NCBI GenBank assembly: GCA_012934845.2
Contig: WNNJ02003313.1
Span: 1 to 64,000 of the forward strand
Reading direction: 5' to 3'
Origin: Pomphorhynchus laevis
Lineage: Eukaryota; Acanthocephala; Palaeacanthocephala; Echinorhynchida; Pomphorhynchidae
DNA: 64,000 nucleotides
Positions 12,520-24,480 of this stretch are shown one piece after another (the stretch's first letter is position 1; each line of letters opens with the position of its first letter). The notes under the pieces are model-generated. The model was not told the origin of the DNA. It did no database searches and saw nothing but the letters and a program-made list of their open reading frames with translations. A program made the position numbers and the translations under genes.

Positions 12520-13012
12520 CAAGCAAATCAAATCAGCTAACTGAGTCTACGTATTTAATATAATTATAAAATAAACAAAACATAATAATGCTAAATCAAA
12601 TTTTAACAATTAAATAATAAAATTAATAATTGTTTTTAGATTTTCTATAATTTAAATCAAGTTAAAATAAAATGAAATTTAAAATAAACGTCAGTTTTAT
12701 GAACTGACTAATAAATAACAGACGTTGTATCAGAATAAGAATTAGAGGTCATCAGGAGGAACTGCTATGCTATCAGGTTTCGGCCCCTAACTCCTCTACC
12801 CAACATAGCAGCGGGACCAAATACATGCTAATGATGTATTTCCTCTGAAATAACTATCTAGTATCTTATTATAATACAAAGTATATTATTTATTATCCAT
12901 CCATAAAAATTTGCCACTGAAGAGTTTAAATTTATTCTTTATATTATTGTGTTGATTTATATATTTTACTATTTTCTGCTTGATGTTATTTTTATAGTAA
13001 CCTAGATTAAAA
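12520..13012 (-). repeat. Naiad-like PLE 3' end, copy II
   Basis: Nearly the same as copy I. It has the tail from about 12,530, the ribozyme module at 12,741-12,850, and then the last codons of the RT (minus strand, about 12,893-13,012). It is 5' truncated within the RT C-terminus, as expected for incomplete target-primed copies. Confidence 0.7.
12741..12850 (-). ncRNA. Type II-like hammerhead ribozyme candidate
   Basis: Same layout as the 4,711 module, with AGAGG/CCTCT, AAATACAT/ATGTATTT and CTGCTATG/CATAGCAG helices and the CTGATGA and GAAA boxes on the minus strand. Confidence 0.5.
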
Positions 13013-13427
13013 ACTTTTAATAATTTGACTTTTATAATAAAACATTAAAACCTATAGTATTCTTTATATTCATCGTTTTTATCTAATTAGATACAATTTA
13101 ATCGATTACATATGGATTGATATATAGTATATCAGAACAAAGATAAAACAGGAGAGGGAGCTCCTGTTTTATTATAAATTATAAAAAATTAATAAAACGT
13201 TAATAAAAAATGAATAATTATAACTAACTTATATTTTTTAGTTTTTATTAACAAATTTAATCAAAATTAAAGTAATAAATGTTTACTAATGATTATAATC
13301 CTCACTTACTATCTAAATAAAAATAATTTTAATATCTAAAATGTAATTTATTTAAGTTATTATTTTAAATTATTGGATTATAAATTTTGTAAATTTTCTT
13401 AATTTTAAAAGATAAATAATATTTTAG

Positions 13428-13568
13428 AATGCAAAGAATAATGCTATGCAAATTAAAACGCTGCAATTCGAGAACGAAGATATACTACGTCGAGCCAACA
13501 ATGCTGAATCTTTTATTGATGAATGTAGACTCATATTTGTTGAATTGTTTAACGACAAAATACCATAA
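13428..13568 (+). CDS. Candidate terminal exon, coiled-coil-like
   Basis: Forty-seven codons follow a strong acceptor (aatattttag) and end at TAA (13,566-13,568). The reading includes MQIKTLQFENEDILRRANNA and IDECRLIFVELFNDKIP. It starts in phase 0, compatible with the donor at 10,540. It would make a natural last exon of the putative coiled-coil gene spread over 2.8-13.6 kb. Confidence 0.45.
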   Translation, partial: NAKNNAMQIKTLQFENEDILRRANNAESFIDECRLIFVELFNDKIP

Positions 13569-14834
13569 ATTTTCAAACTCCTTTTGAAAGCAATTAAATT
13601 TAAATTTTAATCAAAAAAATAATGTGACTTTTAAATAACATTATGGCTGTTTTAATTTCTAATATATAGTAATTTATTTATTATTCAGTTCATAAAAATA
13701 CTGGATAACACAATTGCTATTCAAGATACAGGCAGTTTTATTTTTTAAATTTAATCATAGGACAAAATATCTCGCCTCAATTAAGTGATCCGATTGAAAA
13801 GCCTATTGTATAAACATAATATTAACTTAACATGAAAATTGATCTTATGGTTTCCATAATTTGTACCAATGATAAGTTATTTTCAACATGAATGCCATTT
13901 TTAACTAAATAGCATTAATATTTATTAATTAGATTAATTATTAATAATTAATCGCATTAATATTTATTAATTAGATTAATATTAATAAATAATTAGAATA
14001 TTAATTATTCAGAATATAAATTAAGTTGTTAACTCTCTGGCATTAGCACAATTGGATAATTGGTGATGCACTATAATCGATCGCACAAATATAAAAATTA
14101 CGTTTACGTTACCTTGACAAAAATAGTATTTTCATTATAAAGGCTATTAATATTAAATTGTTTCTTATTTCTAAAATATACAGAACAGTTGTATCATTAA
14201 AAATTAAATTGACCGTTTACTAAATAGTAGGTCAAAATTTAAAAAAATATATTTAAATTTTTTTATTTTAAAATTCTACTTTAATTTTTATAACGGTGAC
14301 CAATCGAATATATAATTTAATTTAACGTAATTTAATTATTGATAGCAAAATAACATTTCGCGTTTAAAATGAGCTGATAAAATTTAATTCTTGTGCACAT
14401 ATAATTTAATTCTGTATTCATATAGGATTAAAAATTCATACGCCGTTCAGAGGCAGTGAAATAATAAAAATGCCGTACATTTTAGCGTTAAATATCTTAC
14501 CGAGAATAGCGCGAATCCATCAAACAATTATGATAATTAAAAATTGATCATTCATTTCGGAAACAGTACACTTGTACAAATCTGGCATCGATTGCGATCT
14601 GATCAAACAATCATATCCCCATCTTATACTCGCATGAATGAAGTCAAAATATCTGTAATCCAAACATTTGATAAAACATTAATGATAGTGGGTTTATGTG
14701 AAGCCGTTTAAACCGAGTAAGTAATGCGATAGGGCGCTGTGTAGGTGACATTGAATATCCACGATGAGAGTAGGGCTAAGTAAACGGTCGACTTGAGACA
14801 TATCATATTTACAAGCTTTTAAATGCTACATAAG
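13569..14834. other. AT-rich stretch without recognised genes
   Basis: I see nothing I can support. If the exon model is right this is 3' flanking DNA. Confidence 0.4.
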
Positions 14835-14957
14835 TATCCGAACGTTTGGGAATTTACGAATCGAATTTGTCAACAGCTCCAATTGGTTGAAGAATAAGAA
14901 AAGTTAAAAAAACAGCGATATCGTGCAAAGCGTGGATTCTTCAGATTAGCGATGAGG
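14835..14957 (+). pseudogene. Possible transposase C-terminal remnant (MULE-like)
   Basis: The frame reads YPNVWEFTNRICQQLQLVEE, then an in-frame TAA, then EKLKKQRYRAKRGFFRLAMR up to a GT. The opening resembles the 'HPNIW-F...' segment near the C-terminus of MULE-type transposases. This is a memory-based resemblance only, over a short span. Confidence 0.25.
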
Positions 14958-15481
14958 TGACATTGCAAAACAATTGTTATATTGCTACATATAATCAATA
15001 ACTTTATCGAATCAAAATAGTTTTGGCAAACTGCGGTAGAGTAACTTTCATAATTTTGTTGAAGATGACATTCATTATTTGATAATAATCATAAACATTT
15101 GTTTAATTATTTAACGATATTTATATTATTTAATTAATATTTCAGTATTTATATTAATATTTAATATAGAATTATTTGATTAATATTCAACTTAATTATT
15201 TAATTAAGTTGAACATTAAACATAATTATTTAATTCATAATTAATTCAACATAATTATTTAATTAATATTTGGTTCTTTATATATAAACGGGCTCAGATG
15301 TATATATATCGTGATAAATAAATATATGTAAATCTAAAAAGGCTATAAATTAAATCAAGTTTCATAAATTTATATATAGTGGGTATTTCGAGTATATAAT
15401 TGCCCCTCAAGGTCTATTGTAGACTCTTCCATATTTTGTATATAAAAGATTTTCTAATTGAGGAAAGAAGTATTCTTTTAT

Positions 15482-15520
15482 AATTAAAACGTTTCGACTA
15501 TTGTCTTCATCAGTTAATGC
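15482..15520 (-). ncRNA. Hammerhead ribozyme candidate (inverted copy)
   Basis: Minus-strand mirror of the + motif: CTGATGA is the complement of 15,507-15,513, GAAAC the complement of 15,491-15,495, with GTT as triplet. Confidence 0.55.
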
Positions 15521-15534
15521 ACCACTGATGAAGT

Positions 15535-15575
15535 GCATTAACTGATGAAGACAATAGTCGAAACGTTTTAATTAT
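15535..15575 (+). ncRNA. Hammerhead ribozyme candidate, dimer-type stem III
   Basis: CTGATGA (15,542-15,548), stem II GAC/GTC with loop AATA, then GAAAC (15,560-15,564) and GTT (15,565-15,567) as cleavage triplet. Stem I pairs ATTAA (15,537-15,541) with TTAAT (15,568-15,572), five perfect pairs flush with the core. Stem III is only the self-complementary ACGU, so activity would probably need two RNAs, as known for dimeric hammerheads. Confidence 0.6.
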
Positions 15576-16277
15576 AAAAAAATACTTATTTCCTCAATTA
15601 GAAAATCTTTTATATACAAATATATATTAATATATTAGTCATACAAATGTACAAAATACAAAATAATGGAAAATCGAAACTAAAATTTATTATCTTATTA
15701 AGGTATCTGATCGAATATCTAATTAAAATGGATAATTTATAATAAAAAAAATTATAATCATCTTATTTCGTATTAAAACCTTTTGAATTAAGATGTTTAT
15801 TCAAAAATAAACATTTTGTGAAATTAAACATTTTGCTCAAATTGTGTATTATTTGATGTTAGCAATGTAAGAATTCGTTTGATTGCTGATAAATGATATT
15901 ATTTGATGATTGTTTTTATTTTCTTTAAGAAATTTTTGAATTCGTGAAAGTTGAATGCCGATCGACTGGGTTGCTCATAATAAGTTCTAACAAAATTACT
16001 AATTATTTCTCTGCTGAAGAATGGGTAGTCAGAGTTAAAAGTAAAAAATGTTTAGTAAAAATCGAAATTTACTCCGCAAGTAAGATGAAAAATCTTACCA
16101 AATGACTCATTTACTAAAATTTAGCATACCAAATTGCAGTTTAATTGATATTAAAAACAGCAATGAATATTACCTAGCTCATTTTTTGTCATGCGGTAAC
16201 AATAAATGACAAGGATTTTGAAAAAACGCATTTATATATAACGATCATGAAAATTAAAGTTAGAAATTAAAGATTAG

Positions 16278-16333
16278 GAACTACAATATTATCGAATTCC
16301 TTTGCTGAAAATGTCTACCGAAGAGATACCAGG
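16278..16333 (+). CDS. Weak candidate exon
   Basis: The segment is open between an AG (agattag) and a consensus GTAAGT donor at 16,334, reading LQYYRIPLLKMSTEEIPG. It contains an ATG in frame that could be a start. There is no supporting neighbour. Confidence 0.25.
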
Positions 16334-16564
16334 GTAAGTTCAAAATTAATAAAATTTGATATCCACAATATGAATATCAAATTATAAAAGAAAATGAATA
16401 GCATAATTCAGTGATGCCTTCATATGCATTGAAGGCATCATACAATTGAAATTTATGATGACACTTCACGCTAATTTAATCCTATCTATATACCAACAGC
16501 ACTATGCTACATTTCAGGATTGGTGGACCTCATCATCTACTGATCCAATACCTACATTTCACGA

Positions 16565-16690
16565 TTCGGTCATTTTATTGTTGGCTTACGATCACTTGAC
16601 TCGTCTTCTTTTATTGGCAATTAGATCGCATGAAAGACTTTCATCTTACATTTTGCAAATTTAATCGAAATCAATTCTGATTTCAAATTA
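16565..16690 (-). repeat. Dispersed repeat unit, SINE-like size
   Basis: The reverse complement matches 17,150-17,295 and, partly, 16,735-16,825. Shared words are GCAGACGAGTCAA, TCGTCAGCCATC and AAATCTAATTGTCAAT. The open frame at 16,446-16,664 overlaps this repeat and is therefore doubtful as a gene. I see no tRNA-type boxes clear enough to call a SINE. Confidence 0.5.
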
Positions 16691-16734
16691 AATCAGCGTC
16701 GATAGGAATTTAATTGTAATCAGAAAAGATTTCA

Positions 16735-16825
16735 ATAAATTTGCAAAATATATAAAACTCGTTCATTAAATCTAATTGTCAATAAAGCAGACGAGTCAAC
16801 TGGTCGTCAGCCATCAAATCTTCAT
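16735..16825 (+). repeat. Dispersed repeat unit, short copy
   Basis: Direct-orientation partner of the 17,150 copy, sharing TTCATTAAATCTAATTGTCA and GCAGACGAGTCAA. Confidence 0.5.
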
Positions 16826-17149
16826 TGCAGATGTTAATCTTTATTAATATTCAATTGTCAGTGATATTTTAGGAATTAGAAATCCGATAGATTTAATTCT
16901 TTTATAAGAAGACTGGACTAATGTGTTGTTAATATCATGTGCACAAAGATGTAATTTTAATGTATTGTGATTTTTGTTTTGGAATTGATTTGTTTCGGGA
17001 GATAGATTATGTGTTTAGTGTCAGCAAATGTATAATGACCGGTGAAATTTTGATGACTATTTTTAAATCAACTAAAAATTAGGAAACAAACTATAGATGA
17101 CTAATTTGATGATAGTAATTATTCAGAAAATAGGTATTTCAAATTAAAG

Positions 17150-17295
17150 GTTGCACCTTCTCCTACCAGCTCTGATTTAATTTGAAATACGAAATGATTA
17201 CAATTAAATTTGCAAAATGCCAGACGAAAGTCTTTCATTAAATCTAATTGTCAATTAAGCAGACGAGTCAAGTGATCGTCAGCCATCATTAAAAG
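17150..17295 (+). repeat. Dispersed repeat unit, longest copy
   Basis: Longest of three related units within 730 bp. It starts near a pyrimidine-rich CACCTTCTCCTACC segment and ends at TCGTCAGCCATC. Confidence 0.5.
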
Positions 17296-17934
17296 AACCA
17301 AAACGTTAAGCGCCTATATTTTAGCGACGACAATTCATCCTTATATTAAGTGAGTTCGATGTCTTTCAAACATAGCGAGAAAAACATTAAGAACAAACAC
17401 AAAAATATATTATATTTTTACTTTTACAGTTAGTTTTTCGTCGAATTGCGTCAGAAACTGATAGTGCAGAATCCGATTTCAGGATTCATAAGTTAGCATG
17501 CTACTTACATGACAGACTAAGACGCTATTAAAATCACGGCCCTCGTTTATAGAGAGAGTACCGATCAATTTCTTCGACAATTCAATCGAATGCGTAACAA
17601 CAACCGTAGGTCGAGTATAGTTTTCACTCTCAAGATTGAATTGTTATTTACTTCGATTTTTACCGAGAATTGTATTGACGCGGCTCGCGATCTAATGCAT
17701 TCCAAAATTACAGCATAACAGAAATCAAGAAAATATATTCATTGCTTCAGCTAGTGATGGAATCTAACACGTTTACTTTCAATGATGATATGTACAGTCA
17801 GACTCGAGGAACAGCAATAGGGAACCCATATGTCCTACGTATGCTGTCTTAAATGTAACATCTGTGGAAGAAAGTTTTATGAAACGAATTTTGCATTCAA
17901 CGATTCCACAACGGTTTATTCGAAGATATATAGT
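17296..17934. other. Flank without a recognised gene
   Basis: Base composition becomes less AT-rich here, but I recognise no motif until the RT sequence begins near 17,935. It may hold unrecognised element sequence. Confidence 0.3.
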
Positions 17935-19600
17935 ACTTTAGTTTGTAATACTTCTTTGCTGGACTCCAAAGTATGGAAGGTAGCATTAACCAACATGCCG
18001 CTCATATGTCCCGCGCTTTTGACTATTCTATCTAACTTGTACGGGGAAGGATGTCTACTGGCTATTGAGGAGAACATTTGAACTTCTGACGAAGGTTTCA
18101 CTCAGGGTGATCCTTTAGCAATGGCCGTCTTCGCTGCCGCGTCTCTCCTGCTTAGCGCGAATTCAAACTTAAATTTCCTCGAATGAACAAAAATGGTATG
18201 CAGTTGATGCCAATTTCGTTGGAACCTCCCGCATCATGATGCGGGAGGGCGGAGCGTATGGGCATAACATAAATCCTTCAAAATGTCGATTACTGGTCCA
18301 TCCAGAATTCCTGAACAAAGCCCAAGAATGATTTAATGCTACTAATGTGCATATCTGTACGAATGGCGTAGAAGTATTGGGATCTCCAATTGGAGATGAA
18401 TCCTTTATGAAGTACTGGATTGTCCGCAAAGTAAACAGATGGTCCAAATGTGTACAAAACCCAGTGGATATTGCTATTTTCGACCCACAATACGCGTACA
18501 ATGCTCTGACCTACTCACTCCAACATAAGATAACTTCGCCAAGAGGACTTGTCGCTTTCGGTGCGAGCATCTTCTGGCACTCGAGGAACATATCCGTCAC
18601 AGCTTGATCCCTAAAATAACCGGTATATCAAACGTACCTGAAACACTTAGGCAAATTTTCAGCCTCCCGGCGAGACTGGGTGGGCTCGGAATCCTAGACT
18701 ATCATGATGATCCGGGAAAGAGTACGAATTGTCTCTACGTGCTTGCCATTCACATGCTTTAAACAATAAGGAACAACATACTTATCCCGCCAAATCCATA
18801 AATGACGAAAATGAACTACAATTAAACGACGCCGCGATCAAATAATTGAAGTCAGTGATGCGACCACATGTTTATCTCTAGAATTTGCATCGGAGAAAGA
18901 AGCGTCGAATTGGTTGACAACAAAACCAATCGAAGCAGACGGGTTCCGTTTATCTCCCACGAGTTTAAGGACGCTGTGAATGGTCGATATGGACTAACAC
19001 CTATGGATGCACCTACGCATTGTAGTTGTGTTTCTAAAAAAGCACAGTTCACTCACTCTCTAGGTAGTGGCGCACTCACAATCATAAGTCATAACCTAAT
19101 ACGTGACACACTTGCCGACCTCTTGACTGTAATAACTCCGTGTGTCGCAATTGAGCCCGTGCTGAGTCCAATAGATTCCTCTATTCAGTTCGAGCCAGCT
19201 ACAACTTCACATGATAGTGAAGCGAGACTTGATGTCGTATGCACAGGTTTGTTCGGAAGACAAAGCGATCGCGTCTTTGTGACGTCGCTTTATTCAATTA
19301 TCATGCTGCTTCTTATTCTGAGAGATCGTCTTTATCAGTCCACAGCTATTACGAGTTGCGCAAAAACGCCCATTACCTTGAACGTATTGTAACTGTGGAG
19401 ATAGCCCAATTTACACCGATAGTGTTTTCTTCTTCTGTCAGCGTTGAAAAGGCCGGAGATTGTGTTCTGACGACAATAGACAGGATGTTGGCCAATAAGC
19501 GCGAAATAAACTATGCGACATGTATCGCACTTATCCGACGTAAGATAAGCTTCTTCCTTGCGCGATCAACATCTATGTGTCTTCGCAGCCCCCGCTAAGC
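17935..19600 (+). mobile_element. RLE-type LINE, 5'-truncated copy A
   Basis: The copy opens inside the RT: PALLTILSNLYGEG and then GFTQGDPLAMAVFAA (about 18,097-18,140, the RT motif before the catalytic palm). It continues through a template-binding linker, a Cys/His knuckle (HCSCVSK near 19,018) and a PD-(D/E)xK-like nuclease (ARLDVVCTGLFG near 19,218), ending at MCLRSPR with a stop near 19,598. Several stops and frame changes break it. Domain order RT, knuckle, restriction-like endonuclease is that of site-biased RLE LINEs (R2/NeSL/CRE group). Clade not assigned. Confidence 0.7.
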
Positions 19601-19744
19601 ATTTCACCGGTTCGAGCACGGACAGCAAATCCATTCGTCGGGGATAACCAGTTGTGGATTCGCTACGGATGGCTGAGAATTTAATGAATAGAGCTTTAAA
19701 TTTGATATTTAATGATTATATTAGAGCCCATTTGCAGGTGACCT

Positions 19745-21085
19745 TTAAATTAATACTGATTTTTTCGCGGGGAATAACATCATCATAGAGACAGAGGGAA
19801 TTCGATTATTAGGAAGTTACATAGGTTCTGAAGAGTTTATTAATGAACATACGAACAGTGCTGTTAAAAAATGGTACTTGTTGCTCGAGAAATTGTACAG
19901 TCTTGCTGAACAGAATTCATATGTCGCTTTTTCTCTACTAACAAAATCGATACAGCAGACGTGGCAATTTATCCAAAGAACATGTCCCGTGAAGTCATAC
20001 ATTTTTGATCCAATAACAATTTTTAAAGACGAAATTATTACCAAAAATACGTGGAATAAATGTTCTGAGTAGTTTCGTAGCTAAATCTTATGTGTTACCT
20101 GTCAAATTAGGTGGTTTGGGTATTGACGATCCATCAGACGAAACTACTAAACGTTATGACAATTATGTCAATTTATGTGAACCATTCTATAAAAACCTGG
20201 GCCCAGAGAAAACAGGAATTGAGCAGGAAGAGGTTGCTCGAGCGATTAAGAAAGATAATCAATTGAAATTAGTGAAAACAAAAACACAAATACTTGAATC
20301 TTCCGATGAGACAATACGCCGTGTGTTCGATAGCGCATATACCACTGCTACATCATCATGGATCACAGTTAAACCGAATGTTCATCAAGGATTTTTCCTT
20401 AGCCATAAACAGTTTCAGGATGCAATGGCGGTTAGATACAACAGCTATCCTGGAGATGCGCCATCGTATTGTAGGTGTGGCGAATAAGCTAATATCCCTC
20501 ATATTTTGTTTTGTATGAATGGAGGGCTGCCGATAATACGTCACAACTCGACCCGGGATTTGATGGTGAAATTCGCTGAAAATATCGGTGCTAAGGTAGC
20601 AATAGAACCAGTGTTACTACCTATTGCTGATTCCCAAGTTTTTGAAAACATAACTACAACCAGAGATCGTTCACACGAGTATACTTCTCTTGCACTGGTT
20701 TAGGGGAATTGTTGTTGCGGTCGTATTTCGACAAATGTGTTTTTAATAACTTTGCTTCTTCATATCCAAATACATCGTCTAGTTTCGTATATCATGAACA
20801 AAGGAAAAATAATAAATACCTTGAACGCTTCCAAACAATCGAGAATGCTTCTTTTGTAGCTCTTGTCTTCTCAGTTCGTGGAAGAATTGGACCGGTAGCG
20901 GACATCTTGCAAAAATATTTTGCCGGAAAATCGAAGACATATCAAAATGGTTACACCGATATAATTGCAAATTTGCATTGCCATGTATCGTTTCTAATGG
21001 CTAAGATGGGTCACTTTACTATACGCGCAAGTCGATTACCTTCAATTGATAATTATCAATTTGAAGATGTCAAGAAAAGTTAAGA
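19745..21085 (+). mobile_element. RLE-type LINE, 5'-truncated copy B
   Basis: The copy starts after the RT palm with GSYIGSEEFINEH-like sequence, then an RT thumb/linker with LPVKLGGLGIDDPSDE (20,095-20,142). The knuckle SYCRCGE follows, then GGLPIIRHNSTRDLMVKFAE. The nuclease part follows in another frame (FVYHEQRKNNKYLERFQTIE near 20,780) up to a stop at 21,083. It belongs to the same family as copy A, which it follows directly in the same orientation. The knuckle and nuclease lie in different frames, so the copy is dead. Confidence 0.7.
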
Positions 21086-21249
21086 AATTATTTTTTGTGA
21101 ATATTTGAAAACATTCGTTGATATGTTATCTGAGTTTTACATGACGGTCGCAATGAAAGACAAACTTTCAGATCAGAATGTGCTAAAAAGGGCAACAGAG
21201 TTTGCACGGTGCATACTGTAGCGTTTGCCATCTCGAAAAACAGCTGTGA

Positions 21250-22490
21250 TTCGAAAAGCTATTGAACGCAGGATAGATTTATGGAAGAGGGGGAATTCTT
21301 GGAATTATTTGAAGAGGCAAGCACATTACAGTCGTGCCAGAAATTAAAAAAACGAGCTGACTCTTCCAATTGGTCCAAAAGATACTGTAAACTTGTATGC
21401 AAAGGTAAGTTAACCGCGGCCACATGTCTGCTAGCTGATAATGAGAGTAACGGTACACTCCGTCCAGACGTCATGATCGACCATATATCCGTTAAATGCC
21501 ATCTCGAGAACCTACATCCTGATGCATGCGAAGTCAATCCACGAGCTCTACTCAAGCGCCTTATTCCGGAAGCTATACCACATCATCCAAGTATATTTCT
21601 CGAACTAGACGTAGCCGCGATTATCAATTCTGCCCGCTCAATATCGGGATTGCAGGTCCAACAGGCATCGATGCGTTACTATAGAGGCGAATGTTAACGG
21701 CATTTGGAAAACACTCTTAAGGTCTAGCAGAGTCGCTGGCTGTTTTCACGTTTCACATCGCCTCAGTGAAACTTCTACCTGTTAATCTTGAAGCTTTTGT
21801 AGCATCCCGTCTAGTTGCATTACCAAAGAAAAAAGGAGGAGTACGACCTATTGGCATATCTCGGGTGAATCGACGCATCATATGTAAAGCAATTCTGAAT
21901 CTAATCAAAGCCGATCTTCAAGATGTGGCTGGAAATGTGCAACTTTGTGCATCTCAACGCAGTAAACTAGAATTTGCAATTCACTCCTTGCGCGACGAGT
22001 TTAACAAAAATATCAATTCCGGTTTACTTTGCGTTGATGCTAGCAACGCTTTCAATCGCTTAAATCGGGATGTGACGATTCATAACATGCGCTATACCTG
22101 TTTAGTACTGGCCTGTGCGTTTGAAAATATCTACGCGTTAGACGCACAGCTTGTTCTTGGTCGAGAATCGATTTTCTCGCGTGAGGGAGTAACCCTAGGA
22201 AACCTTTTCGCTATGGCTGGTTTAAGCTAGTCTATAACTATGGTTATTAAGCCAATCCCATCAAGGCATCTCTACTTTTCCACCATCATCACAGTGACAT
22301 GAGTGCAAACTTCCCGAGTATTAACATCAATTATGATGGTTGTAATATTCTGGGATCCGCAATCGGCACGGAAATGATTATGAAAAATACCATCAGCGAT
22401 TAAATAAACGGTTATACTCGATTGGTGCAGCGTCTTGGCGAAGTTTGCGATATCGGCCCCCCCCACATAGCATCTGCGGGTTTCACTTTG
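21250..22490 (+). mobile_element. RLE-type LINE, N-terminal and RT part, copy C
   Basis: An N-terminal region (21,281-21,697) is followed by the RT fingers and palm start at 21,766-22,230: KKGGVRPIGISRVNRRIICK, LCASQRSKLEFAIHSL and VDASNAFNRLNRDVTIHNM, where the D in VDAS is the first catalytic Asp. A later piece, ILGSAIGTEM, lies near 22,350. The copy is cut at about 22,490, where an APE LINE begins. Together A, B and C sample most of the element, but they are separate copies and not one gene. Confidence 0.7.
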
Positions 22491-22494
22491 TAGC

Positions 22495-23165
22495 AGAAGA
22501 ATGTCGAGGAGAGAATTTGTTGTGGTGCAATGAAAGATGGGAGTGGTGGTTTATGTATAAGATTCGTTTCTGACTCTGCGGAGTGCTACATTCATCCAAC
22601 GACAAGTTCTGTCGTTGAAGTCACCAAGAAACATGGCATAACTGCTGCCTAAAATACGATTCAAGAATTCACGGTTCTTGTGAATTTCATCTGGTCGGAT
22701 ATAGACATTAGCTATGCTGATACGTTTACATTCTTAAATAGTGATATCGCTAAACAAGATAAGGCTGCACAAGAATAGTTTAGTAGGAGGGAAGTAAAGA
22801 AGAGGAGTGAGGAAGGGTTATATACGGAGTATAATGTGTATAGATATGCTTTGGAATCAATCGAGTAATATCTTGGGAAGATTAGATATACCGCTGCTTC
22901 TGAAGGACTATAGCATATCAATCTCTGCGAGATAAAAGGCTAAGGGCTGAAGCACCTCCTGTATTGCATTTTAGGATATTCAGTGTAAAAAGATCTGGAC
23001 TAGTTCCCATTGCTTGGAGTAGCCGGAAGAGGACAGCGCTCCTCTAGTTGGTACCATAGGTGGGAAGATCTCCCATCAAACATTCAGGCTCAGTAGAATA
23101 GGTCCGTTGCAATCGGGCAATATCTTCATTTCCCGAACACGGTGGTATAACTTACCAGGACTTTT
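22495..23165 (-). mobile_element. APE LINE fragment (ORF1 end and endonuclease start)
   Basis: The minus strand carries the start of an apurinic-like endonuclease related to the one at 46,480-47,106 (shared YSCAALSCLAISLFKN-type segment and the conserved 5' block near 22,960-23,000). It joins the copy C LINE at 22,490-22,495. Only a fragment, with frame breaks. Confidence 0.6.
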
Positions 23166-23179
23166 CTTTTTTGGAAAGT

Positions 23180-24480
23180 ATGACAATTGTCGTAGTGCGG
23201 AGGGTTGGTGCATTGTTTACATTTGAAGTGGTTCAAGTCCTTTGAATCACATACCCAGTAGGCAGGGGTGTGACAGCTTTAATCCCAATGCCTCTACTTA
23301 TGTCATTTGTTGCAATGGGGAAACGTTCTGTCATTAACATTAAGAAGTGGTTCCCGCAAATGGGCCCATACATAACTTTCACTATCAAAGCTGTAGTTGA
23401 CTTTTTAAAAAAGGCGTTCACTGTATGCTGCCTACTCTTTATATGCTGCCTTCTCTGTTTCCTCTTGGACTTCTTAATCATGAAGATTGGCATACTCTCC
23501 TCACAATGTGTACCAGTCGTTGCAATTTTATTTCAATTTTATTTCAATTCTTTTGTCGATAGTATTGATAGAGTTGTCAAGTGTTTTCGTTATGTTGACG
23601 ATGTTTTTTGGTTGCTCAGAATTGCGTTACACAGGATTTCCTTACCCATACGCAAAATTCTAAGGATTCTCGAATTCAATGGTGCGTTTCTTCTGAATCT
23701 AATGTGGGTATACCTTTTCACGATGTCTTGGTTAAGCGGGTTAATTCTTCTATACTTCAAACATGTGTCTATCAAAAACTTGGTACAGGGCCAGATATTG
23801 TTTCTTGGACTTCAAACGTTCCAACTAATTGACGGATTTCCGCTGCTACGGCGCATTACATACGTTGCAGGCTTATCTGTTCTAACTATCACTTAATTTG
23901 TGAAAGAGAAAAGGCTATCACACATAATTTACTAAAAAGCGGTTTTCCGTTTTAGGCTCTAAAGAAAGCTAAATTCAAATCTTTAGCGCGTAAAAATAAA
24001 GTTTTTGGTCCTGAAAAAAGATTACATCATATAGGAATACTTTTTATTAGTAGCAAGTAGAATTCAGTATTTTCAAAGTTTATTAACAATAACATAAAAA
24101 ATAGTTGTATTAACAAAGTGCACATTTTTAACAGAAAATTACCTAAACTTTACAACATTTTTAAGCGTTAACCAGATTTTAACAAAAATGCCATTGTTTT
24201 TAAAATACCTTGTAAAGAATGCGAACAGGTATATGTTGGTCAAACCGGTCAAGGTTTGGTTAAGCGTATTAAACAACATAATTATAATGTTCGTAAAGGG
24301 ACCAATTCTGGTGTTATTGCTCAACATTTTGTGAGTTTGAATCATTCCGTTGATTTTGAAAATGCATTTATTTTATCATTTGAAAGTAACTTGTTATCTC
24401 GCATTATTCAATAAGCGTATTTTATTAAAAAAAAGAACCTAATTCAATACTAAATAATAAATCCGATTACAACTTTAAAT
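23180..24480 (+). pseudogene. Classical PLE: RT followed by GIY-YIG
   Basis: RT palm FRYVDDVF lies near 23,587-23,610, with D-D intact. The following RT part is in another frame: GIPFHDVLVKRVNSSILQT near 23,708. The GIY-YIG endonuclease follows at 24,190-24,400: VFKIPCKECEQVYVGQTGQG, then RIKQHNYNVRKG and AQHFVSLNHSVDFENAF. RT upstream of GIY-YIG is the classical Penelope/Neptune order. Several frame changes show it is dead. The 3' part runs into an AT-rich tail. Confidence 0.7.

Larger units (their letters stand above)
15432..15621. repeat. Inverted repeat with hammerhead in each arm
   Basis: Arms of about 90 bp (15,432-15,521 and 15,532-15,621) are nearly perfect reverse complements around a 10 bp centre. 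Each carries CTGATGA, a short stem and GAAAC. The outer ends read TATATAAAAGATTTTC, mirrored on the other side. Confidence 0.8.

Noticed and set aside
16446-16664. 72-codon open frame as a gene
   Set aside because: Its second half lies in a dispersed repeat copied at 16.7 and 17.2 kb.
23220-23245. tRNA-like B box GGTTCAAGTCC
   Set aside because: No matching A box or cloverleaf could be found, and the stretch fits decayed PLE RT sequence.
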